This document shows positions 38,105 to 49,852 of a DNA stretch of 64,000 nt, piece by piece. Each line of letters opens with the position of its first letter. Position 1 is the first letter of the stretch. This DNA is from Typha latifolia (lineage: Eukaryota > Streptophyta > Magnoliopsida > Poales > Typhaceae), in contig CM034101.1 in assembly GCA_019914945.1 (NCBI GenBank), positions 941,188-1,005,187 on the forward strand, read 5' to 3'. The translations under genes and the position numbers were made by a program. The notes beneath the pieces are model-generated. The model saw only the letters and a program-made list of their open reading frames with translations. It made no database searches and was not told where the DNA came from.

Positions 38105-41100
38105 CTACTGCAAGGTTTGGAAATCCCATAAATGCAAACCCGTCTCATTCGACCAGGCTGCAACGAAGCGATCGTTCACAGCCATCACTCTCACCTCCCC
38201 AATCCTCTCCATAAAACTATACAAGAACTTCCCTTCCATTACATCGTAGACCCTAATCCTACCATAACAACAAACAATGGCGTATCCCCAGTTCATGCAC
38301 CCAACTTTACGAACCAGATCTCGATGTTGCCCCTGGTCTTGATCTGCTCTTCTAGATACGTTAAACCAACCGACCTCCTCCAATTCCGGCACGCTGTAAA
38401 CCTTCGCCGTTCCGAACCAGTCGACGGCGACCGCCAGGCCTTCGCAACCATCCATCGAGTCTACAATGCAACCCCGGACGAGCTCTAGCTCATTTACAAC
38501 ATCCCCAGGGTCATTAATGTCCATGACTTGGATTTTCGAACTGGTACAGCCGACTACATGTCCAGGCGCCGCCATCCTGGCTCGCGCCACAATGGGCCCG
38601 TCTAGGTCGGTAAGCATGTGCCAACCTAGGACGGCGTCGGGATCCGTCAGGGCCCCACCAACGTACATGAGCTCCTCTGTGGCTACGTCCCACACGTGCC
38701 AGGATCTACCTGGCACGCCGGCGAACAGCCCAACCCACCACCGGTCGTTGCCTGTGAAGTCGACCAAGGTCCCGTCCTCCACTAGGTTTCCGACGCAGGC
38801 CCGGCGCGACGAGCCGGATATAGGGTGCTCTATGTCCGCCACGTGGATGTTGCCGTCTTTGCAGGCAAAGACGAGCCGGTCGGGGCCAGAGAGGAAGAGT
38901 AGACCGGAGACGGTCTGCGAGAAGCGGCCAAGCCGGTCGCCCTCGGGGTGGGAGTGATACGTGGCAATAGGACCGGCATCGCCGTTAGGGATGTCGAAGA
39001 GGCGGACGTTGCCGTCGAGGAACCCCGCAGCGAGGTGTCGGTCGGAGAGCGCGAGGCAGCAGCAGGCGAGTAGCGGCGAGGTTGCAGGTAGCAGGAGGGA
39101 GTGAGCCGAGCGACGCGAGCGGAAGTTGCGGCCGGTGCAGTGGAGTCGGGCAAACTCGATCTGCCAGCTTGCGGCGAGGCGGCGTTGCCGGCGCCAAATG
39201 CGGCAGGTGATGTCTTGCCATAGCATCTCGGACTGGGAAACAGCTCGCCATGCAGAGCAAACCTGCTTACGTTGTAACAAAACTAACTCTAATAAAAGTT
39301 TATAATACCATGCCTTGAAGACTAAGTTCATAGTATAGAGTACAAATGCTTGTCAGAGAAATAATTGCTCCAATGAGAGCATTATGCCAACATTCTATAT
39401 CTGACAAACAACAAACCTATACATGCAGTTCCAGCAAGTTGTTAGTTCGAGATCTCGTCATTGTTGTCCAGAAAACCTTACACTTTTAGCCCATAGTGGC
39501 ATGCTGATATAATAACTCTGATACATTTTTGATGTTATTCTTCCTAATACCTATGCAGTTGGATGAAAATTAGAAAACATCAACATGCCAATATCAAGTC
39601 AAACCATGCATCCTTTAGAATTAGGGTGCCTAATATATTACTACGTTGATGAGTCATAAGAGCATAAAGATCTTTAAGAGGTAAGAACAGATGTCTATTC
39701 AGGAGGAAATATACGAGATTGATGTACAATCAAAATAAAGTAAAGCTTAAGCTATAGACAATGAGTTTAAAAATAAGGCTACTGAGAAGAACAACACAGG
39801 AAATAACAGTATTATCCCAACCAGAACAATTTCTAGAGGACGAGTTTTAAGTACCTTTTGTACTGTATATTGAAAAGGTTAGGTCCAAGGTACAGAAGAA
39901 TATCAATGTGAATAATAGAAATCAGAGGGACCAATAGAGAAAATTACAGACTTAAAGTTTATAAATTAATAACTATTTATCTTTTCTTCTACAGTGACAG
40001 GACGAAAATTAGGAGAGAAAAAAACTCCTCAACTAAAAAAGTAGACTTTGGTCAAACGACTTGAAACTTTCCATTCGTACTGCATGAAAGGAGCTCTCTA
40101 TCTCATGTGACGAGATGAGTCACGGCAACGAGGAAAAAGACGACAAAGAAAGGATGGTACGATGAACAGGGGGGATTCCTACAATTGTAACGGGCCCCAG
40201 TAAGCAACTCTTTTGAACCGCGTCTTACTTCCACCCGTTACAAAATAGATACAAGCAATTTGCGACGTACCACCAAAGCCCAAAAAAAGGTCCAACTTTG
40301 ACCCTTTTCGGCACATCCTTTTGCTGTTTGACGACTCATTCTTTATGCATACCTGACAATGGAGAGCGATCCTAACATCCCATCTCAAAATAAAAAATAA
40401 TAAAAAAAAAAAGAAGAGAGAGAGAGAGCAGCAAAACGACAAGGGTCATGTATGCCTTTGTAGCACACCATGAAGTGGTATAAGTAGTGCAGTAACAACG
40501 ACTCCACTTTTATATATAAAGAAACATAATGATAGCATAAGCAGGCGATTGGATGAGGGAAGATATGAACACAATCCCATCACAAAGAGTTAAAAGGAAA
40601 AGAAGACGAGTCGTTGGAAGAAGCGAAGAGTTGGTCGGCCCATGCAAGTGGCAACAGAATGCGTTGTCCCTGTTGCTTCTTTTCCCACACTTTCATTTCC
40701 AAGGAACACCATAAAATAATAACCACCGTCATTTCTAAAATAATATCCCATGGCACGGCCCGATTCATTCCAAAGCCCTTTGGAACTAGGGTTCCCTCGT
40801 TAATTTTGGAAGTCACTGTTGCGATGGAGAGAGAAGTTTTAGATGATTACAAGACGAGAAAAGGAAGCGAAAGTGCCAAGTTGGGGCTTTAATTTGTTTG
40901 CTGCTACTGCCAAGTATAACTCATGAGTAGGCGAAGGACTACTACGAACTAGTTGCAGCACCAAGCCCGAAGCTCACCACTGCGAACCCAACAATTGGAG
41001 TCACCATCTTAAGTCTCTTTTTGTTTCTTTCTAAGAGCCATACATACAACATAAAAGAGGGCGATGGAGATGGATCAGAGAGGTAAAGGAAGGGTCAAAA

Positions 41101-41405
41101 AAGGTAGCAGCAGCGCCACCACCACTGACGACGCCGCAGGTACTCGTCAGAGCAGTGAAATGGAGAGATAAAAGAAAGTATGATAGCTAAAGTATGTCAC
41201 GTCTCCCATCCCTCTCGATTATATACATATATACAAGCACGCACAGTCTCGGATATATATATATATATATAAAAACAATATTAAAGATGAGAAAGAGATG
41301 GAGAAGTTCAGAGAATTCCTCATCTCATCTCGCTGGCTTCACCCAAACAAAGTAACCAGTAAAAGTATGGCCAAGAAAGGAAACGAGCAATAAAGCTACA
41401 CAATA

Positions 41406-41463
<58 letters not shown>

Positions 41464-41991
41464 GAAAGGCTTTCACTTTCTGAGGGGAAGGATAGATATA
41501 AGCTCTGACGACGCGCCGCCCAGCGCCGTAAGATAACAGAACAGGCTAAAGAAAGAGACAAGACAAAAACGTTCAAACTTATCCATAAATGGAACCCTTG
41601 TCCTGCTACTTATCTACTGTCCTAAGATTAGATAGCATATATGCACATTTCTTCCTCAAAAAGAACTTTTTCCTTTCGGTTTCACCATCATCGCCAATAA
41701 GCAAACAGAAAAATCTAATAAACTTTCAATTAAAGATAACTAACAATAAAAGAAACGGATACAGGTCGTAGTAGTAAATGATTGCACCTGGAAGAACGTA
41801 GCGATGGCAGGCGCCGCAGCGAGTCTCCCGTCGGAGGCGGCGGCGTTGACCGCCACCTGCGCGGCGACCGCCTCCACGAAGTGCTCCGGCCACGCCATAT
41901 CCGCCGATCTCCGCCGCGACGACGACGGGTCTCCGTCGCGCCTCCGGCCGTCCTCGACGCCTCCGCCACCCTCCGGCGGCGACGCCGACAT
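38105..41991 (-). CDS. SAP: STERILE APETALA-like F-box/WD-type regulator
   Basis: Predicted 453-aa protein matching STERILE APETALA (446 aa in Arabidopsis), the F-box subunit of an SCF ubiquitin ligase that controls organ size and flower development by targeting the PPD/KIX repressor module. Two exons: 41991-41788 (68 codons) and 39262-38105, joined in phase 0 across a 2525-bp intron. The first exon encodes a Gly/Arg/Ser-rich head and WPEHFVEAVAAQVAVNAAA, the start of the divergent F-box. Exon 2 resumes with VCSAWRAVSQSEMLWQ, so the F-box spans the intron. The C-terminal half forms WD-like blades, with conserved LAAGFLDGNVRLF and VDFTGNDRWWVGLFAGVPGR. The start MSASPPEG was chosen by similarity; an upstream in-frame ATG would add an unlikely Phe-rich leader. 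Reading exon 2 alone gives a false N-terminus, because the frame is open into the intron. Confidence 0.92.
39263..41787 (-). other. Large intron of SAP
   Basis: 2.5-kb intron with consensus GTGCAA donor and CAG acceptor on the minus strand. It contains a compound TG/GA microsatellite (41406-41459) and a short TA run near 41256. The minus frame at 40179-40442 and the plus frame at 40614-40892 have no recognisable content. Confidence 0.75.
41406..41459. repeat. (TG)n(AG)n compound microsatellite
   Basis: About eight TG units run directly into about nineteen GA/AG units inside the SAP intron, roughly 330 bp from exon 1. Confidence 0.95.
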
Positions 41992-42111
41992 CACTGGGTT
42001 AAAGGAAATCAAATGTATAAACAAAAAAGAACCAAAAAAAAAGTGGAAGAGATGGGTGAGGATGGTAGTAATGGAGAAAGGAGATGGATAGATAAATGCA
42101 CAAAACACGGC

Positions 42112-42120
42112 GATATATAG
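42112..42120 (-). promoter_or_regulatory. Putative TATA box of SAP
   Basis: CTATATATC on the minus strand, about 120 bp upstream of the SAP start codon, in a suitable position for a core promoter followed by a leader of about 90 nt. Confidence 0.45.
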
Positions 42121-42799
42121 GCGTGATCGAGTTATTTTACGGCGTTTTTTATATGCTTCTTTTATAATATTTTATGCACTGTCTTTTGTTTTCACTGTAT
42201 ATACAATATATTTTATATTATATCATCCGAAGATTGCAATAGCGTCATAAAACCATTCTGTAGCTTCCAGCCGTTGGATCAGATCTTGTAGAAGAAAGAC
42301 AAAATCTAATAATAGCGGCTTATCTAACTGTAGATTTTGTCTGTTACTCAAATTTAGCGTAGCAGAAGGAGTCATGTCGTATCGTATCGGTCTCGAGAAC
42401 CGGTGCAAAACCTTATGGTTGTAAGTTTGATGTGGAAATAGTTCGAATATTCTTTAAAAAAAGTATATTTTTTATTTTGAGTTAGGTTTGACTAAAATTA
42501 ACTTTATTAAAAAAATATAGAAAATAGACTATTTTTTATATATATGTAAAAAGTGAAGCGACGTAAACAAAAAAAAATGGAATCCATACTAATGAGACCG
42601 ACGAAAATTATTTTATTTTTATGCTATTCTTCCGTACGCATCTTTATATGTGGGTAAATCTAGCCGTTGACAAAAATAAATGGTACAAAGATAATTTTAT
42701 CCTAATTACCATTTAAATCAACTAGAGAGAGCAACCAAAGAGATGTTGCTATTAAGATTTTATTTTGACTAATAAGATTTCGTTTACTTTAGTCTATAG

Positions 42800-43170
42800 A
42801 TATTCTTTTTTATTATTCTTCAATAAGATATTTATTCCATAAATAAATACTCTTATGTTCGCTTATAGTATTATGAAATAAAGAAATTATCTTTGATAAT
42901 TATTTTTGATATAATATAAAGTAAATAAATAAATAAATAATAATAAATTTATTTTATTGTTTATAAAATTACACGAATAACTTTTGATTTGATATAAAGT
43001 ATGTTAATTTGACATATAGGAATGATAAATTAGTAAATGAGTTAGTATTTAATATAAGATATAATTTTAATAAATTATATTTATATCTTATATTAGAGTT
43101 ATTATGATGTTTAATTATTATTCTGAAATAAAAAAATTGTATTATAGAATAAGAAAAAAAGTATTTCTGA
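42800..43170 (+). mobile_element. AT-rich MITE-like copy 1
   Basis: Shares an ordered series of blocks with 63113-63453, for example GATATAAAGTA, AATATAAGATATAATTTTAA and ATGTTTAATTATTATTCT. The ends are inverted and T/A-rich. The family is not assigned. Confidence 0.55.
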
Positions 43171-44364
43171 AGCAGGTTAAGAGATATTAGTATATTTAAT
43201 TTAAGCTCTTTATTAATTTTAAATCAATATATATTAGATTTAAAAAAAAAACTGACTTATAAACTGTTGGCGTAATTTTCTAATCTCTTACTTATTAAAG
43301 GTGTGAATATAAAATAATAGTAGTTAAATAAGTAAATGACATAAAATATTTCATATGAAAAACCTTCAAAACTTTAAAAAATCATAGAACCAAACTCATA
43401 TAAAAATTCAATAATTAATCAAACATAATAATTTACAAGACACACTTACGTACGTAAATTGATCTGCATAGTTTTATCTAAACTTGTCTTACTCACTGAA
43501 ACCCCATAACGCAGTGCTTTTTATAATTTTCTATTTTTCTATTTACTTCTTATTTATAAATCTTTAATTAAGATAAGCTGGGCACTATTCTTAAACCACA
43601 TAGCATTCGAGATTGATCTAACTATCTCGGTACCCTCTAGATGATGTACTGTTTAAATGAAGAATTAAAGTTGTGTGGATTCAAGATTGAAGCACATTTT
43701 TTGTGAAAAATAAACTTAAGTTGCAAAAGCTATACTAAAAGATGATTTTTATCTATTAGATTTTGATAACCTTAAAATACCTTTAGCATATAAGATCAAA
43801 TATATTTCGAAGCAAATTCCAAAATATATTCAACTATGTAGATATTTAACGACAGTAATTGAATGCATTAGTTGTATATTTGAATGCAATAATTAGTATT
43901 TGAATAGAGTCGCTTTGTGTGTTTGAACGCGATAACTTAACTATTTGTCTTTAAAAATAATGTTCTTATAAATTTTGAACTTCATTTCAAATTTTTAATA
44001 CTCGAAAAAATTTCATGAATTTGAAAGTTCAAATTGGCATTCAAACTACTATTGCTCTAGAAATATGAAATATCATTAGAACTTCTATTGCTCAAATATT
44101 CGTGAAACTTGCAATATATATATGCTCATTTTATGAAAATAAATATATTAATATATTTGAATTATTTTCTACATATTTGCCAATTACATAAAACTTTACA
44201 AATTTAACTTTCAACTTTTAAAAATATTTGATTTTTAAGTATACTATAGAACAAAAGTGATTTAAATAGATTTGAGTGAGGTTTTGAAATAGCATTTTAT
44301 CATTTTGAATACGTAAAGATTAGTTTGAATTTAATCTATCAATAACTTTATAGTCCTAAAGTCC

Positions 44365-44660
44365 TGTTCATTTTAGAAATAATTTTTTTCGTATTAAAAA
44401 AGACAACTCTTTATTTGAGAATAATAGCGAAACATCACAATAATTTCATTATATAGTATAAATATTTTTTTAATCAAAATTATATTTTATACTACACATT
44501 AACTTACTTGTTAAATTACTCTTGATATTTATGCTATGAATCCACTTTATATCAAATCAATGAGTATTCATTGATAGTTTTATAAAAAAATAAAACATAT
44601 TATCTATTTATATCACATAAAAGTTAATTATTACACATTTATTTTAGGATACCGGTGAAA
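44365..44660 (-). mobile_element. AT-rich MITE-like copy 2 (inverted)
   Basis: Reverse-complement relative of the copies at 42800 and 63113, with matching blocks such as CTTTATATCAAATCAA and AGTTTTATAAAAAAATAAAA in the same relative order. Confidence 0.5.
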
Positions 44661-46434
44661 CTAAGAATAGTTATAATGAAGTTTTTAAAAATAATAAGAA
44701 AAATATCTATTATAAATTAACATTTTTCCTAAAATAAATGAGACCTTTTAAGATTGTAATAAAATGAGTAATGAAACCTAGTACCAAATATAAAAAAGAA
44801 TGAAAAATCAAATATACTATCCGCAGTATTAATGCGAATACTATAATGAAGTTTTTGCCTTTAGTTTTTAAAGAAATCAAAATCGAAACATTATACTGTG
44901 AACCATTCTCCAAATATCATTTACTGCGAGTCAAATGATGTAAGGTAAATAAACAAGAAGATATTTCGAGGTTGGATAGATTTCATAAAATCTAAGATAA
45001 CAAAACAATCCACTTATGGATTAACCAATACTGAACAAAAATATATTTCATTTTCTAACGGCACTGAAACCAAAAATCGAAACTTCAACAAACACTGAGC
45101 TGTGATTGCTGATTAAACGATTCAAGGAAACCATTTAAAAACAAAAACAAAAAAAAAGATAGTTTCATTTAGGATCCACTGTGTAAGACAACCAAACAAT
45201 GAAACAACCCGCCGCATTCTTATGTTCTACATTAGCATAAAAATGTTACATATTAGCAATGTTATAATACCATTGCCTTGGTTAAGTACACAACTTTTTT
45301 GAGAAACAATGGCTGGTAATTGAGATAAAAGTGCGAGAATATAACAAGAAAGCAAATTAGAAATTATATTAATGGGAGGAAAAAGAACGAACAAGAGGAG
45401 GTAGAAAGATTTCCATTTTCGTTAAAAATTCGCCATCTCAAGGAAGAAGCACACAGGGGTTAGACCTTTGAAGTTAGAAATTTTATTGTTGTATTTTCTC
45501 TAAATTTTTCTGGAGGATTTCTCATGACTCACGGAGGGAAGGAGAGGACAAAGAGTCCCTTCACCTTGTCCAGAAGTCACGACCCAAATTGACTGTCAGA
45601 GTGAACCCTAATTCTGAGCAGAAGCTGTTAATCATCATGAGAGTATAGACAGTGAAAAAAAAGATATGTTCTACAAATTTAAGCGGGTCTTCAGAAAGGG
45701 CATAGGAAAGAGGTCGTGTGAAATTTTTTATGGTCAGAGGTATGAAGCTTGTCAGGTCTGGTTAGCTAGAAAAAGATTTTTAAGTTTTGAAGAAAAGTGG
45801 AATCACCAAATGTTAGAGAAGTTAGGCCCAAGAGAAATTAAGGATGTGACAGTGGAATTTAACCACATAAGTGTTGTCGGCAGTTAATATCATTAAGTAC
45901 ACATTAACCTATCTAGAGGAGAACTTATTAATTGCTTATAAATATCCACTTTTCAGAATCTGTCACATTGTAAGAGGAGACAAAGCACAGGCTAGATGAT
46001 CTCACCATCACTGTGAAGATGGCAATTTGTTGCAGTGGTGAGAGTACTTATGCTCGCAAGTTGGCTAGCTAAGTTGCTGGTCTCCTTCTAATATATATTC
46101 GGATCTAAACATTTGCTACATAAGGCTGGATATTAAAATGAGCCAACCCAATTCCCTTCTCTGTCCCATTGGTCAGTTCACTACTTCACTACTAGTAATA
46201 TAAAAAGCGAGAGAAGTCGACCCACAAAAGTATATGGGATAAAAACTGTTAACTGGAACTGTTGCTTAGGGCAGGAGTGCACTGGGTTTTTTGCTTCCCT
46301 TCCCTTCCTGCTGCCACTACAACTGCTCCTACCAGCTCTGCTGACCTGACACACCCTATATTATTATGTTATAAAGCAAGTTTAAAGTTGTAAAATAAAC
46401 CATCTATTTCTCTAACAATGACATAGTTTTTTTG

Positions 46435-46525
46435 TTAGTATCTTTTCAGTGATATATCCTAGCCGTAGATAATATTATAATTAGTATCTTTTCAGTGATA
46501 TATCCTAGCCGTAGATAATATTATA
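46435..46525. repeat. 46-bp tandem duplication
   Basis: Two practically identical adjacent copies of a 46-bp unit beginning TTAGTATCTTTTCAGTGATA; the second starts at 46481. Confidence 0.92.
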
Positions 46526-46911
46526 TATATGTGCATATAATATGAAGTACAATTAGCACCATTCTTCTAGTCTTATCTAAATATAGCTAGCTACTTAATT
46601 CCTCCCACGTATGTCACGTACCATCTCGTCAGAAAGAGAGGAGGGCTCCATCTCTCGCAAGATCCGACCGTGCGAAATGGAAGATCCCGATAATTGTGGG
46701 CCCTATTCTCTCGCAATCATCGGATAAAGGGGTGGATCTTATTCGTATCCGCGAACAGCTAGCTCAGCCGAGCTCGAATAGTTGCGTCGATAAATGCTCT
46801 CGTTTGACCACCCAAGACTAATAAGGATCGAGAAGAAGTATCCATCTCTCTCGATGGATATTAATATTGGCGTGTGGTACGTGTACCTGCGGTGCAAAGT
46901 AAACAAGGATC

Positions 46912-46942
46912 GCAGGCGCAGGCGCAGGCGCAGGCGCAGGCG
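46912..46942. repeat. (GCAGGC)5 hexanucleotide repeat
   Basis: Five perfect GC-rich 6-bp units in otherwise AT-rich intergenic DNA. On the minus strand one frame reads alternating Ala/Pro or Ala/Cys, which is why spurious open frames appear across it. Confidence 0.92.
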
Positions 46943-47678
46943 AACAGGGTCCTCTTCGCCTTAACTCTATTATGCGTCTCTTTTTCGAAGGGATGGTAGT
47001 AGTAGTAGCTCGGAGGAGTTGATGCGGGAGCCAAGGCCACGTGCAAAAGCGTACGTTGGGTCCCAGAACTGAGACACTTCTTTTGATGGGTGGCAATGTC
47101 ATAGAGTTGGCAGAGCTCGAGCAGGAGTTTCCGGATGTTCTACGGTACGATGCTCTTTAATATTGCTCTCCCAGGAATATTTCTTTAATATTTCTCGATC
47201 GATCCAGTTTGAAATTTTGGGACTCATTTACTCAACAAAGCGAGTTGATGTCGAATAAAATTTGAATCACAACATAATTTAATTTTGTGATAGCTTTATT
47301 TGAGAGTAATCGGCTTATCTGCGAATTTTGGAAGATGATTGATTAGCCAGCCCATTAAAAAGAAAGGACTAATTGAAGCCCCAATGAGGAGGCCCAGTTA
47401 TGGGCTTCTATACCATCTATCCACTCGTCCTAGATGACACGCGGCGCCTTACCAGAGCGGAGCCGGAGGAATCCTCCGCGTTTACTTTTTAGCCCTGAAA
47501 CTCACGTTAATAACGAGAATGCCATAGTCCATCCGTCCATCCACTCTCCTCCTCGCAATCGTGGCCGTGCGCATCGTTTCTGAGCCTTTCTTGTCAGCTC
47601 ATCGCCGAATCGCGGATTTCGAACCTTTTTTTCTTACTCAATCCAGGATTGCTTTGCTCTGCAATCGATGACCGTTCC

Positions 47679-49282
47679 ATGGATCCCTCTTTGATGCAGC
47701 CCACTCCATCCCTCGTCGAAGAAGACGATGAGTGGGGTGAGATTTCGATCTATTACGCCTTCTTCTTCCCCCTTGTTAGATCGTATTTTACAGAACAAAT
47801 TGTTTTTTTTCTTTTAGTTTTCGTATGGAATAGTAGAGATTAGTTGTGATTGTGGGGTTTGCCCTAGTTGGTGGAGTAGATTTTAGGATCCATGTCGTCG
47901 CCTTTCCTATGCTGGAAATTGAACGAGATGGATACTAGCAACAGGCAGTGTCCAGTTTTATCTTCTAGGTATTAACTTAATACTCGACATGTATATGACT
48001 CTTTTTCAGATAATAGCTGCTGTTTGAGTTAAATCTATGAGAAACAGGCATCGAATTTTTGTATGGAAGCTTCAAAAGTCGTTCATGAAATCAACTAAGT
48101 GAAGGTAGAAAGTTGGAAAAAAATTGAACTTTTTGTAGCCACAGGATAATAATTTCTACATTCATTTTTAGAGAGGCATGTGAGATGATATGGTATTTAC
48201 GTTTGATAAAGATTTAGAATGGCTTTCCCTCCCCATTTTCATTATTGTTATGTCATGGTATAAGTAACTGAATCTTTCTCCATAGCTGCATAGTTTTACC
48301 TTCACTTGAATGTATCAGTGGTCTCTTGATATCTATCGCGAGACTATACATAGAAAACTTTCTTAATATTTGAATAAACTATTAGGCTTATTTACACAAA
48401 ATTCTGTCCGATATTTGAATCAGCTACTCAAGTATAGTTTTGATGGGTCTTAATTGGAACTTTTAGATTTCCTTCCAGAGAAAGTGTTTTCCAAGAATTT
48501 TTAAGTTAATTCAAACAGGCTGGAAGAGAAACAATAATATTCACTTCTTTGTATGGTCATCCTATGCAGACAAGTTTACATTTCGTTACGAGCTTCTTTG
48601 CTTATTATATTGCTTATGAAGGAGAGATACTTCTCCAGCATTTTATTGTTCTTCCCTGGCTACTTTACTGTTACGCACTGCATTGTCTACTATATTCTTG
48701 TAGAGCAAATCAATATTTGTTTGTTTTACGTTGAGAAGTCTTGATCAAATAGCTGCGACCTTTCAGATACTGAAGGATTTGTGATTCCGAGCTTGGCAGT
48801 TGGGGACTCTGATGTCAGTAAGCCAGATCCCTCAAGAGTAACTGATCTTAAACCTCCAGAGGTCAGACTAGAATTGCTACATTTGCATCCTTGCTTCTTT
48901 AGCTTCAAGTGTGCCAATCTTTGCTCTGAGAATTAGGACATTAATTTACTCTGCATTTCATGCTTAGTTTTATTCAGATGGCTGCATAATCCTTGTACAG
49001 GAGAAAAAGGCAGAGGAGAAGATATATTTGGGACCTCACGGAGCACCACCATCTCAAGCAAAGCAGCAGGAGCTGAACGCAGCTGGTCGCAAGCAGCGGT
49101 TCAAGCATAAGCTGAAGGAAGCAGATAGAAAATTTGCTGGAACTGCTAGGGAAAATAAGGTGGAAAATCTACGAGAGCTGATGGGTGCTAGAATAAATAG
49201 CAGCAACATGTCAAAGGGTTCTCATCGCGATTGGCTCGACCCCCACTGTCATGAGTCCCAGTTCGATAGGTATCCTCACTAG
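47679..49282 (+). CDS. Small plant-conserved protein of unknown function
   Basis: Predicted 144-aa hydrophilic protein with no signal peptide or membrane segment. Three exons: 47679-47736, 48767-48861, 49001-49282, in phases that keep frame (DEW|DTEGFVIPSL across the first intron). The acidic N-terminus has a DEWDTEGFVIP motif. The basic central part reads IYLGPHGAPPSQAKQQE, followed by RKQRFKHKLKEADRK (probable helix). The ending WLDPHCHESQFDR looks strongly conserved in plants from memory of similar proteins. No enzymatic motif is seen. The charge pattern would suit a nuclear or RNA/protein-binding adaptor, but that is only inference. Confidence 0.83.
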
Positions 49283-49852
49283 GAGACACCCTTCAAAGGA
49301 TACATCGAGAACCCTTTATATAATGCAGGGCCGGATAGGCTCAATCCTCATGCTTCCCAGCCATGGATTCTGTTTATCAACTGGTCTTTTAAATAAATGT
49401 ATCTGCCTTGTGAGTTTTAATCACCTTGCTGTGTAGTTTTCTCCTCCTTTTCCTGTCACTATATCGGCCCATTCCTTTCTCCTTTACTAATTATTTTGTT
49501 GTATGATGAACTTCTTGGTAGTTGTTACATACATCATCATCGTCGTCGTCATCATCATATATATATATTAGTTGCGTGAGGAATGTTATTCTTGAAACAA
49601 TAGATTGTGGGTGATCAAGTTAGAGTGTGGAAGCAAAAGTCGATGACAAGAAGCTGCTTGTGAGAAATCACAAAGAGCAACATCAGAAGATGTGAAGATA
49701 ATTTATAAAACTTGTAAGAGGTGAAGAGGGAGGTACAGCAGAAGAGCCGCATTGCCGACTATGAACAGAGATATAAAACAACAACAAGAAATTGCCGTTG
49801 CATTCCTAAATAGTATCATAACAAAGTGGTGTTTCCTTCTTTTGCTCTTGAT
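49283..49852. other. Convergent intergenic region with CAT/CGT and TA repeats
   Basis: 570 bp between converging genes, expected to hold both 3' UTRs. A short ATC/GTC trinucleotide run followed by TA repeats lies around 49533-49570. Confidence 0.6.

Larger units (their letters stand above)
41992..47678. other. Gene-poor AT-rich block
   Basis: 5.7 kb between divergent SAP and the small conserved gene. The first few hundred bases should be the SAP promoter and the last few hundred the other promoter. Between them are MITE-like copies (about 42800-43170 and 44365-44660), a 46-bp tandem duplication and a hexanucleotide repeat. A plus frame at 45666-45887 (73 codons) has no recognisable family and no clear splice context, so it was not called. 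Confidence 0.5.

Noticed and set aside
38132..38957. Two plus-strand frames over 100 codons inside SAP exon 2
   Set aside because: Antisense shadows of a GC-rich coding exon.
45666..45887. 73-codon plus-strand frame in the gene-poor block
   Set aside because: Basic composition looked protein-like, but no family is recognised and no supporting exon structure was found on either side.
46818..47102. 94-codon minus-strand frame rich in Ala/Pro
   Set aside because: It is created by the (GCAGGC)5 repeat and has no conserved flanks.
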